In this document: positions 56,199 through 64,000 of the stretch, piece by piece
Layout of the letters: every line of letters starts with the position of its first letter
How positions within the stretch are numbered: position 1 is the stretch's first letter
Source of the DNA: Microbacterium sp. LWO14-1.2
GTDB lineage: Bacteria > Actinomycetota > Actinomycetes > Actinomycetales > Microbacteriaceae
Reading direction: 5' to 3'
DNA length: 64,000 bases
Assembly (NCBI RefSeq): GCF_038397715.1
Contig: NZ_CP151633.1
Span: forward strand, 3,224,001 to 3,288,000
Notes under the pieces: model-generated
What the model was told of the DNA's origin: nothing
Seen by the model: only the letters and a program-made list of their open reading frames with translations
Database searches by the model: none
Made by a program: the position numbers and the translations under genes

Positions 56199-56669
56199 AT
56201 GGATCCGCGACCCGTACTCATCGTCCTCGTGCATCTCGGCCTCCTCGTCGTCGCCGCCCGGCTCGTCGTGATCGACCTCCGCACCCACCGCCTGCCCGAC
56301 CGGATCGTGCTCCCGACCCTCGGCGCACTGGTGCTCGTAGCGCTCGTCGACGCCGTCCTCACGCAGGACGCGACACCGCTGCTCCGAGGCGGGGCGGGAC
56401 TCCTCATCCTCGGCGGCTTCTACGCGCTCCTGCGTCTCCTCAGCCGCGACGGGATGGGCGGCGGAGACGTCAAACTCGCCGCCGTGATCGGCCTGGTGCT
56501 CGGCTGGCACGGCTGGCAGGAACTCGTCGTCGGCGCCGCGGCCGCCTTCCTGCTCGGGGCTCTCTTCGCCTGCGCGCTGATGCTCCTCCGCCGCGCGAAC
56601 GGTGCCACCCGCATCGCCTTCGGCCCGTGGATGATCGCCGGCGCGGTGCTCGGCCTCGCCGTGGGCTGA
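56199..56669 (+). CDS. A24-family prepilin peptidase
   Basis: 156 residues with four or five transmembrane helices. The two catalytic Asp are visible: VIDLRTHRLPDRI (first Asp) and GMGGGDVKLAA (G-x-G-D motif). Short form without the N-terminal methyltransferase domain, as in Gram-positive TadV/PilD-like enzymes. It would cleave type IV pilin-like or competence pseudopilin precursors; no pilin genes are in the window. Confidence 0.88.
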   Translation: MDPRPVLIVLVHLGLLVVAARLVVIDLRTHRLPDRIVLPTLGALVLVALVDAVLTQDATPLLRGGAGLLILGGFYALLRLLSRDGMGGGDVKLAAVIGLVLGWHGWQELVVGAAAAFLLGALFACALMLLRRANGATRIAFGPWMIAGAVLGLAVG

Positions 56670-56704
56670 GAACGGAATCGAGGCGACGGGACTATGGTGA
56701 GCAC

Positions 56705-56920
56705 ATGGCACTCGCACGACTTCACGGAGGCCCGCTCGACGGGCAGATCATCCCTCTCGACGACGACGCGGACGACAAGCTGATCGTCCCCTATAGCGAG
56801 ACGCAGGTGGTGTACAACCGCCGCGGAGACGCGCAGAACACCGGCGACTCCGACGGCCCCACCGAACTGGACTACTGGTTCGACGAGTCCCTCGAGGAAC
56901 TCAACCCCTCGGATGACTGA
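56705..56920 (+). CDS. Small conserved hypothetical protein
   Basis: 71 residues from ATG 56705. ARLHGGPLDGQIIPLDDDAD, then LIVPYSETQVVYNRRGD and an acidic tail. The HGGPLDG.. start occurs in many short actinobacterial proteins of unknown role. TATGGT (56693-56698) ends 6 nt before the ATG, again a leaderless-type promoter. The CYTH gene overlaps its end by 8 nt. Confidence 0.75.
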   Translation: MALARLHGGPLDGQIIPLDDDADDKLIVPYSETQVVYNRRGDAQNTGDSDGPTELDYWFDESLEELNPSDD

Positions 56921-57545
56921 TCCGCACGACCGCGCCGCGCCCTCGCGCGTCGTCGAGGTCGAGCGCAAATACGACGTCGACCTGGGAACGCCGCTGCCCG
57001 ACTGGCGCGGCCTTCCCGGCGTCGACGCGGTGTCGGCCGGCGAGGTGCGCGAGCTCGACGCCCGCTACCTCGACACGGCGGATGCCGCGCTGTCGCGTTC
57101 GGGAGTGGCGCTCCGACGCCGCACCGGAGGCCCCGACGCCGGCTGGCACATCAAGGGTCCTCGTGAGGGCGACGGACGTCTCGAGATGGGGTGGCCGCTC
57201 GGAGACGACGAGTCCGTGCCGCCGGCGATCGTCGATACGCTCGCACGGTGGACGACGGCCGAGCTGATCCCGCTCGCACGCATCGAGAACCAGCGCACCG
57301 CCTACCTGCTCACCGGGCCGGACGGCGTGATCGCCGAGTTCGTCGACGACCACGTCAGAGCCACGGATCTGCGTCAGGACGTGCGGCGCGAATGGCGCGA
57401 GTGGGAGCTCGAACTGGGGCCGGCAGCCCCCGCCGACGCCGACGGGCGCGAGGCGCTGTTCGCCGCTGCGGAACAGGCGATCTCCGCCGTGGGCGGGCGC
57501 GCAGCGGCATCCGATTCCAAGCTCGCGAGAGCACTCGGCTTCTAG
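56913..57545 (+). CDS. CYTH domain protein (inorganic triphosphatase type)
   Basis: 210 residues. The N-terminal VVEVERKYDVD has the E-x-E-x-K signature; further tunnel residues are in LDARYLDTADAALSRSGVAL RRR, GWHIKGP, and REWREWELELG. CYTH phosphohydrolases act on triphosphates within a beta-barrel tunnel; bacterial members are usually tripolyphosphatases or class IV adenylate cyclases. The short single-domain form with no CHAD fits triphosphatase. Substrate not proven. Confidence 0.88.
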   Translation: MTDPHDRAAPSRVVEVERKYDVDLGTPLPDWRGLPGVDAVSAGEVRELDARYLDTADAALSRSGVALRRRTGGPDAGWHIKGPREGDGRLEMGWPLGDDESVPPAIVDTLARWTTAELIPLARIENQRTAYLLTGPDGVIAEFVDDHVRATDLRQDVRREWREWELELGPAAPADADGREALFAAAEQAISAVGGRAAASDSKLARALGF

Positions 57546-57596
57546 GGGAGCGCAACCCCCTTCCGACTCCGGGGCGGCTCGTGCTTGAGTGACAGG

Positions 57597-58754
57597 ATGA
57601 GCCGTCCCGCTGTACTCCGATCGCTGCACACGATCGTCCCCGACACCGTCCTCCCGCAAGACGAGGTGCGCGATCTGTTCGCCTCGCAGCCCGACGTCGG
57701 TCGTCTCGGCCGTCGGCTCATCGGCGCCTCCTTCAACGGATCGGGCATCGACAGCCGGCACACCGTCATCGCGGAGCTGTCGCAGGCCGTGCAGAGCGAG
57801 GACCCGACGTTCTTCGACCGCGAGTCGGGGCTGCTGCTCGCACCTGGAACCAAGACGCGCAACGAGGTCTACGTGCAGGAGGCGACTCCTCTGTTCATCG
57901 CCGCCGCCCGCGGCGCGCTCGATGCCGACCCCGACCTGCAGGCGGCCGATGTCACCCACGTCATCACGGTCTCCTGCACGGGCTTCCACGCCCCTGGGCC
58001 GGAATACGAGATCGTCCGCGCGCTGGGTCTGCGCGACAGCGTGCAGCGGTACCACCTCGGATTCATGGGGTGCTATGCGGCGATGCCCGCGCTGAAGGCC
58101 GCGAGCCAGTTCTGCGCGGCCGACCCGGAAGCGGTGGTGCTGGTGGTGAGCGTCGAACTGTGCACGCTGCACCTGCGGTCGTCCGAGGACCCCGACCTCA
58201 TCGTCGCGTGCTCGCTCTTCGCCGACGGCGCCGCTGCCGGAATCGTGACCGCCCGCGAGCTGCCGACGGAGGAGCGCGGAGTGGTGCTCGACGGCTTCCA
58301 CACCGCGATCGCCGAGGAGGGCGAGAAGGACATGGCGTGGACGATCGGCGACAGCGGCTTCGAGATGATCCTCTCGACGGCGGTGCCGCAGATCATCGGA
58401 GAGACGATCATCGGCGCCCTCCGGCCCCTGTACGCCCGCGACGAAGACCTGGCGGAGGCCTTCGATCAGGGTCGGGTCGGAGACCGCGTCGAGCACTGGG
58501 CCATCCATCCCGGCGGGCGCAGCATCCTCGATCGCATCCAGGATCGACTGCATCTCAGTGACGAGCAGATGTCGCCGGCGCGCGAGACCCTGCGCGAGAA
58601 GGGCAACATGTCGAGCGCGACGATCCTCTTCGTGCTCAAGCGGATCCTCGACGAGGGGGCCCGGGACGGGTCCCGCGTGGCGGCGATGGCCTTCGGGCCC
58701 GGACTCACGGCGGAGAGCGCGCTGATGACCGTGGTCGCGCCGGATACCGCATGA
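57597..58754 (+). CDS. Type III polyketide synthase (chalcone/stilbene synthase family)
   Basis: 385 residues from ATG 57597 (a TTG at 57585 is an alternative). The catalytic triad is readable: Cys in HLGFMGCYAAMPALKAA, His in HWAIHPGGRSILDR, Asn in LREKGNMSSATILFVL. The thiolase fold is complete (VTHVITVSCTGFHAPGPEYE). Makes small aromatic polyketides, such as alkylresorcinols or pyrones, from acyl-CoA starters and malonyl-CoA. The methyltransferase gene overlaps its stop (ATGA), so the product is probably methylated. Confidence 0.92.
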   Translation: MSRPAVLRSLHTIVPDTVLPQDEVRDLFASQPDVGRLGRRLIGASFNGSGIDSRHTVIAELSQAVQSEDPTFFDRESGLLLAPGTKTRNEVYVQEATPLFIAAARGALDADPDLQAADVTHVITVSCTGFHAPGPEYEIVRALGLRDSVQRYHLGFMGCYAAMPALKAASQFCAADPEAVVLVVSVELCTLHLRSSEDPDLIVACSLFADGAAAGIVTARELPTEERGVVLDGFHTAIAEEGEKDMAWTIGDSGFEMILSTAVPQIIGETIIGALRPLYARDEDLAEAFDQGRVGDRVEHWAIHPGGRSILDRIQDRLHLSDEQMSPARETLREKGNMSSATILFVLKRILDEGARDGSRVAAMAFGPGLTAESALMTVVAPDTA

Positions 58755-59461
58755 ACCACGACCTCTCCGTCCGAGACGTGCGCGTGCGCGAGCTCATGGA
58801 CGAGGCCGACGCCGATCTCGGGATGCTGGAGCGCACCTATGAGCGGTTCGGGATCGTGAACGCGCTCGTCTCCCGGCCGGGGCTGCTCTACCGGCGAGAC
58901 ATCCGTCCCCGCGCACGGCGCGGACCGGTGCGCATCCTCGACATCGGGGCGGGCGGAGCCGACGTGTGCCGCCTCGTCGCGGCCCGTCTGCGGCGCGACG
59001 GGCTCACGGGCTCGATCACCGCGCTCGATGCGGATGCGCGGGCGATCGACTGGGCCGCACGGCACGACCGAGGGGCGGGCATCCAGTACCGACATGCCCT
59101 GTCGTCGGAGCTCGTCGCCGAAGGCGCGCAGTTCGACGTCATCTTCTCGAACCACGTGCTGCACCACCTCGGCGACGGCGAGCTGCAGGGCATACTCGCC
59201 GACTCTCGGCACCTCCTCGCACCGGGCGGGATCGTGGTGCACCGCGACATCGCCCGCAGTCCGGCCGCCTACGCGCTGTTCGCGGCCGCGACCTGGCCGT
59301 TCGCGCGCACTCTGTTCCGCGGCTCGTTCATCCGCGAGGACGGTCTCATCAGCATCCGACGCTCGTATACGCCGCGCGAGCTCGCCGCAGCGGTCCCCGA
59401 GGGATGGCAGGTGCGCGGCAGGCTCCCGGCCCGACTCGAGGCGACCTGGCAGGAGACCTGA
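58751..59461 (+). CDS. Class I SAM-dependent methyltransferase
   Basis: 236 residues from ATG 58751. Motif I VRILDIGAGGADVCRLVAAR, then ITALDADARAIDWA and FDVIFSNHVLHHLGDGELQG, the methyltransferase 11/25 pattern. The C-terminal part has a hydrophobic stretch (YALFAAATWPFARTLFRG) that may contact a lipid-like substrate. In related actinobacteria the partner of a type III polyketide synthase; an O- or C-methylation of its product is the natural inference. Confidence 0.88.
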   Translation: MNHDLSVRDVRVRELMDEADADLGMLERTYERFGIVNALVSRPGLLYRRDIRPRARRGPVRILDIGAGGADVCRLVAARLRRDGLTGSITALDADARAIDWAARHDRGAGIQYRHALSSELVAEGAQFDVIFSNHVLHHLGDGELQGILADSRHLLAPGGIVVHRDIARSPAAYALFAAATWPFARTLFRGSFIREDGLISIRRSYTPRELAAAVPEGWQVRGRLPARLEATWQET

Positions 59462-59470
59462 CGAGACGCA

Positions 59471-59507
59471 CGAAGGCCCGGCACCGCCTGAGCGGACCGG
59501 GCCTTCG
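59471..59507. terminator. Bidirectional terminator between the methyltransferase and lpdA
   Basis: CGAAGGCCCGG pairs with CCGGGCCTTCG (11 bp), 9 nt after the methyltransferase stop and 12 nt before the lpdA stop on the other strand, so it serves both. Confidence 0.8.
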
Positions 59508-59518
59508 AGACGTCGTGA

Positions 59519-60916
<1,398 letters not shown>

Positions 60917-60925
60917 GCGTCCAGC

Positions 60926-61609
60926 CTATCGCTCTGACGGGGTGCCGGAATCGGGTTCCGAGGGGTCGGCGGCGGCGGTCTCGGCGTCGCGGGCACGGCC
61001 CTTCAGGGCGACCGCGATGACACCCGCGACCGCTGCGGCGAGCACGCCGGCGATCGCGAGGAGCCAGATCCAGGTGGTGGCCGATGACCCGTCCTCCGCC
61101 GCGGCCGCGGAGGGCTGGGGCGTCGGCGTCGCGGCCGGAGCGGCCGTCGCCTCCGCGGACGGGGTCGCCTCGGGCGTGGCGCTCGGGTCGGGAGTGGGGG
61201 CGGCGACCGTGCTGTTCGCGACGGTGAAGTCGAACTCGCCCGAGGTGGGGTGGCCGTCGCTGGAGACGATCTTCCAGATCACGTGATAGCCGCCCGCTGC
61301 CGCCTCTGCGACGAGCGGCTGCGTGACGATCGCGCCGTCCACGGTGGCGGCTCCGTCCGTGACCGACGCGCCCGAAGCGTCGGTGACGACCACCTCGGTC
61401 GCGCCGGCGCCGTCGATGAGCTTCGCGCTGAAGGTGAGGGTCAGTGCGGCGGGAAGAGTGTCGACCGTGCTGTCCGCCTCGGGGGACGAGCCGAGGATGC
61501 TGTCGTGCGCCGAGGCGGGGAGCGGCGCGGCGAACAGGAGGAACGCCGTGAGCAGCGCGGCGGCCAGGGCGACGGGGACGAGAGGACGACGACGGGCGAC
61601 GGTTTTCAC
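60926..61609 (-). CDS. CopC-domain copper-binding membrane-anchored protein
   Basis: 227 residues. Signal peptide (VPVALAAALLTAFLLFAAPL) ends at ASAHDS, giving the typical N-terminal His of mature CopC. The CopC domain continues with SSPEADSTVDTLPAALTLTF and WKIVSSDGHPTSGEFDFTV, whose His is the second copper ligand. A Pro/Ala/Thr-rich linker (ATPEATPSAEATAAP) leads to a C-terminal membrane helix and a short acidic tail inside. No CopD partner is in the window. Likely copper binding at the outer face of the membrane. Confidence 0.9.
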   Translation of the reverse strand: MKTVARRRPLVPVALAAALLTAFLLFAAPLPASAHDSILGSSPEADSTVDTLPAALTLTFSAKLIDGAGATEVVVTDASGASVTDGAATVDGAIVTQPLVAEAAAGGYHVIWKIVSSDGHPTSGEFDFTVANSTVAAPTPDPSATPEATPSAEATAAPAATPTPQPSAAAAEDGSSATTWIWLLAIAGVLAAAVAGVIAVALKGRARDAETAAADPSEPDSGTPSER

Positions 61610-61709
61610 ATCCCCAGCCTAGGAGCGGCCGATATACGACGGCTGAGTGCCGATCGGCCCTCCCGCGAGCACCCGCCGATCAGTTAGTCTGGACGCTTAG
61701 GAGGGCACA

Positions 61710-62195
61710 GTGACAGACAGCGAAAGCCGACCGGGCGGAGACGCCGCGATCCACCGTTCCGGCGAGCAGAGGCACGACGTGACGCAGACGTTCGGGCACG
61801 ACTCCGACCTCTCGTTCGTGCCGTTCGGCGTGGAGTTGACCGACGTCGAGCAGGGCGCCATCGCGGCCCTTCCTGCGGGCTCGGCACTCCTCCTCGTCCG
61901 TTCGGGCGCCCTCGCCGGCGCCCGCTACCTCCTCGACACCGACGTGACGACCGTCGGGCGCCACCCGGAGGCCGACATCTTCTTCGACGACGTGACGGTG
62001 TCGCGGCGTCACGCGGAGATCACCCGCAGCGGGTCGACCTTCGAGATCATCGACCAGCGGTCGCTCAACGGCACGTACGTGAACGGCGAGCGGGTCGACC
62101 GCAGCGTCCTCGTCGACGGCTCGGAGCTGCGTGTCGGCAAGTTCCGGCTGAACTTCTTCGTCTCCCCGGTCGATCGAGTCGCGGCGAACGCCTGA
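61710..62195 (+). CDS. garA: FHA-domain regulator (GarA/OdhI-like)
   Basis: 161 residues from GTG 61710 with AGGAGGG 6 nt before. The FHA domain covers residues about 65-150: TTVGRHPEADIFFDDVTVSR RHAEI and LNGTYVNGERVD contain the Gly-Arg, Ser-x-x-His and Asn phosphothreonine-binding residues. The N-terminus has a Thr pair in DVTQTFGHDSDL, where kinases phosphorylate GarA and OdhI. Those proteins inhibit 2-oxoglutarate dehydrogenase and control glutamate metabolism. Context garA-ftsR-merR is conserved in actinobacteria. Confidence 0.85.
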   Translation: MTDSESRPGGDAAIHRSGEQRHDVTQTFGHDSDLSFVPFGVELTDVEQGAIAALPAGSALLLVRSGALAGARYLLDTDVTTVGRHPEADIFFDDVTVSRRHAEITRSGSTFEIIDQRSLNGTYVNGERVDRSVLVDGSELRVGKFRLNFFVSPVDRVAANA

Positions 62196-62878
62196 TGGCG
62201 GCTTCCCCCGCCCGTGAACGCTCGGCGTCCGCGGGCCTTCTGAGCATCGGTCAGGTGCTCGCGAGGCTCACGCCGGAGTTCCCCGACCTGACGTCGAGCA
62301 AGCTGCGCTTCCTCGAGGTCCAGGGCATCGTCACCCCGTCGCGGACCGAGTCCGGCTACCGCAAGTTCTCACAGGCCGACATCGAGCGTCTGCGCCTCGG
62401 CCTCACGCTCCAGCGCGATCACTACCTCCCGCTCAGCGTGATCCGCGAGCAGCTCGACGAGGCGGAGGCGGGAGGGGATGCCGCGCTCACGGCCCCGCCG
62501 TCCATCGCGCCGACTCCGCGTCGGTACCGCCGCGATGAGCTGCTGTCCGCGGCAGGAGCCGGGCCGCAGCTGCTCAACGACGCGATCAGCACCGGCGTCG
62601 TCACCGCGCAGGAGACCTATCCCGAGTCGACCGTCGCGCTGATGCGCGGTCTCGTCGCTCTCGACCGGCACGGCATCGAACCGCGTCACCTCCGCTCGCT
62701 GCGGCAGAGCGCCGACCGCGAGGTCGCGCTCATCGAGTCGGCGCTGTCGGCTCTGCTGCGTCGTACCGATGCCGCATCCCGTGGCAAGGCGGGGGAGATG
62801 GCGCCGAATCTGGCAGCCAAGATCGACGAGGTGCGGTCGCACTTCGTGAAGGAAGCGATCGCGAAACTGCTTTCGTAA
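62195..62878 (+). CDS. ftsR: MerR-family regulator (FtsR-like)
   Basis: 227 residues; ATG 62195 shares a base with the garA stop. The winged helix-turn-helix is LLSIGQVLARLTPEFPDLTS SKLRFLEVQGIVTPSRT then GYRKFSQADIERLRLGLTLQ. This MerR type with the TPEFPDLTSSKLRFLE recognition region equals Rv1828 of M. tuberculosis and FtsR of Corynebacterium, an activator of ftsZ. The C-terminal part is a long helical domain with no metal-binding Cys. Confidence 0.85.
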   Translation: MAASPARERSASAGLLSIGQVLARLTPEFPDLTSSKLRFLEVQGIVTPSRTESGYRKFSQADIERLRLGLTLQRDHYLPLSVIREQLDEAEAGGDAALTAPPSIAPTPRRYRRDELLSAAGAGPQLLNDAISTGVVTAQETYPESTVALMRGLVALDRHGIEPRHLRSLRQSADREVALIESALSALLRRTDAASRGKAGEMAPNLAAKIDEVRSHFVKEAIAKLLS

Positions 62879-62888
62879 CGAACTGATT

Positions 62889-62911
62889 GCGACACACCTT
62901 CGAGGTGTCGC
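62889..62911. promoter_or_regulatory. Inverted repeat before the second merR gene
   Basis: GCGACAC...GTGTCGC, 7-bp perfect arms around 9 nt, 11 nt after the ftsR stop. With TTGCGA as -35 and a weak GGATGT 19 nt later it has the long-spacer layout of MerR-controlled promoters. It could instead be a weak terminator. Confidence 0.45.
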
Positions 62912-62977
62912 GGATGTCGTTGCCGCTGCCGGGGGCCTGCTCTACCGTGGAGGTAACGGCTCCAGAGAGGAATTCAG

Positions 62978-63523
62978 ATGAATGCGGACGAGCGTGCAGA
63001 CGACCCGCGGTTCGTGACCGAACTCCTCTTCACCGACGGCCTGCCGGCGATGGACGACGAGGTCGGCTACCGCGGTGCGGTCGCCGCCCGTGCCGCCGGC
63101 ATCACCTACCGTCAGCTCGACTACTGGGCCCGCACCGAGCTCGTCGAGCCCACCGTGCGCGGCGCGAGCGGCTCGGGCTCGCAGCGCCTGTACGGCTTCC
63201 GCGACATCCTCGTGCTGAAGCTCGTCAAGAGCCTGCTCGACACCGGCATCTCCCTGCAGCAGATCCGCACCGCCGTCGACGAACTGCGCCGTGCCGGCAT
63301 CCGCGACCTCGCCGGCACCACTCTCATGAGCGACGGCGCCTCGGTCTACCTGTGCACGTCGAACGACGAGGTCATCGACCTCGTGAGTCGGGGACAGGGC
63401 GTCTTCGGCATCGCCGTCGGCAAGGTGCTGCGCGAGGTGGAGTCGACCCTGGTCGAGTTCGACCCGACCGCGCCGGACCCCGTCGACGAGCTCAGCGCCC
63501 GTCGCGCCAAGCGCTCGGCCTGA
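62978..63523 (+). CDS. MerR-family transcriptional regulator (Rv1830-like)
   Basis: 181 residues from ATG 62978, AGAGAGGA 8 nt before. MerR DNA-binding part GYRGAVAARAAGITYRQLDY WARTELVEPTVR and LYGFRDILVLKLVKSLLDTG. The C-terminal domain (GVFGIAVGKVLREVESTLVE) is short. It equals the second MerR gene of the garA cluster in mycobacteria (Rv1830). The DUF151 bifunctional-nuclease gene that lies between the two merR genes in mycobacteria is absent here. Confidence 0.85.
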   Translation: MNADERADDPRFVTELLFTDGLPAMDDEVGYRGAVAARAAGITYRQLDYWARTELVEPTVRGASGSGSQRLYGFRDILVLKLVKSLLDTGISLQQIRTAVDELRRAGIRDLAGTTLMSDGASVYLCTSNDEVIDLVSRGQGVFGIAVGKVLREVESTLVEFDPTAPDPVDELSARRAKRSA

Positions 63524-63570
63524 TCCCGTCGGGATCGCTGGACCAGTCGGAACCGCACCGCGTACGGAGA

Positions 63571-63593
63571 ACGCCCGCTCGATGAGCGGGCGT
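63571..63593. terminator. Terminator between merR and the ParA-like gene
   Basis: ACGCCCGCTC pairs with GAGCGGGCGT (10 bp) around GAT, in the 102-bp convergent gap. Confidence 0.75.
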
Positions 63594-63625
63594 TTCGCGC
63601 AGGGAGAGGGCTCAGGGCCGTCGGC

Positions 63626-64000
63626 TCACGCCTGGGCGCCGGACTCCGAGACAGGGATACGACCGGTGCGGATGATTCGGTCGAGGAGCTGGTCGAAGTC
63701 GGCGGCGAGCTCCTGGGCGGAGTCTCCCGGCCAGATGTGCAGCGGCTTCGCCGCGCCCTGCGCCTGCTGCAGCGACGTGCGCTCCGGCAGCTGCGGCGAG
63801 AGGACGAGCGGGCCGAACATGTCACGCAGCTCCTTGATACGGAACTGGTGCTCGATCGACTGCGGGCGCACGCGGTTCACGACGATGCCGAGCGGCTGCA
63901 GGCGAGGGGAGAGGCCTCGGCGGATCTCCTCGATCGCGCGCAGCGCACGGTCGGCTGCGGCGACGGAGAACAGGCCGGGCTCGGTGACGACCATGACACG
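63626..64000 (-). CDS. ParA/MinD-like ATPase (5' part outside window)
   Basis: The last 124 residues of a ParA-type protein; the start and Walker A lie beyond the window. Visible are RVMVVTEPGLFSVAAADRAL (the strand after Walker B), LGIVVNRVRPQSIEHQFRIK and LPERTSLQQAQGAAKPLHIW, typical of an actinobacterial ParA paralogue encoded close to the garA-merR cluster. It would bind ATP and polymerise or associate with the membrane or nucleoid; its cargo is unknown. Confidence 0.8.
   Translation of the reverse strand, partial: RVMVVTEPGLFSVAAADRALRAIEEIRRGLSPRLQPLGIVVNRVRPQSIEHQFRIKELRDMFGPLVLSPQLPERTSLQQAQGAAKPLHIWPGDSAQELAADFDQLLDRIIRTGRIPVSESGAQA

Overview
The window is chromosomal DNA of a high-G+C actinobacterium, most probably a Microbacteriaceae member close to Microbacterium. 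Reasons: the 16S and 23S sequences have actinobacterial form; the 16S-23S spacer has no tRNA; the order tlyA-nadK-recN-pyrG-nudix-xerD / parA-scpA-scpB-rluB-tyrA-cmk-der is classical for the phylum; many -10 boxes lie 6-8 nt before an ATG or GTG (leaderless mRNAs); and two SOS operators are of the actinobacterial type. I had no search tool, so the genus is an inference.

Layout. 1-2 kb: a partial DUF4184 membrane protein and a convergent CoA-transferase. 2.2-7.9 kb: an rRNA operon (two promoters, 16S, 23S, 5S, terminator). 7.9-17.5 kb: a repeat-rich Arg/Gly protein, a HAD phosphatase, then tlyA-nadK-recN-pyrG-nudix-xerD. 17.6-22.2 kb: a lipoprotein plus MacAB-like exporter cassette sitting between xerD and parA. 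22.3-28.9 kb: a tightly overlapping chromosome-segregation, translation and nucleotide operon (parA to der). 29-33.1 kb: a NUDIX/NYN fusion, a 7 x 20-bp repeat, a DUF222-HNH gene with an SOS box, and small conserved genes.

33.3-47.1 kb is an integrated island in the 3' end of tRNA-Pro(GGG). Its ends rebuild a textbook tyrosine-recombinase attP: two perfect 14-bp inverted arms around an 8-bp spacer. It holds a transposase-like gene coupled to a 5'-truncated recombinase with a (Ser-Asp)13 microsatellite, then cargo that looks like defence or toxin functions: a possible ApeA-like HEPN protein, an SEC-C protein, a metallophosphoesterase with a frameshifted small partner, an RN-X3-H HEPN protein beside tRNA debris, and a compact row of Fic/Doc toxin, DUF6615 (putative PD-(D/E)XK nuclease) and a divergent uracil-DNA glycosylase. 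That last row is the best candidate here for an undescribed antiphage system.

47.2-64 kb returns to core chromosome: a lipoprotein, DUF72, the SOS-controlled mutasome imuA'-imuB-dnaE2 (ATGA-coupled), a prepilin peptidase, a CYTH protein, a type III polyketide synthase with a methyltransferase, lpdA, copC, the garA-ftsR-merR regulatory group, and the end of a ParA-like gene cut by the window edge. Together the SOS-linked genes (DUF222-HNH and imuA'-imuB-dnaE2) suggest a DNA-damage response spread over at least two loci in this stretch.
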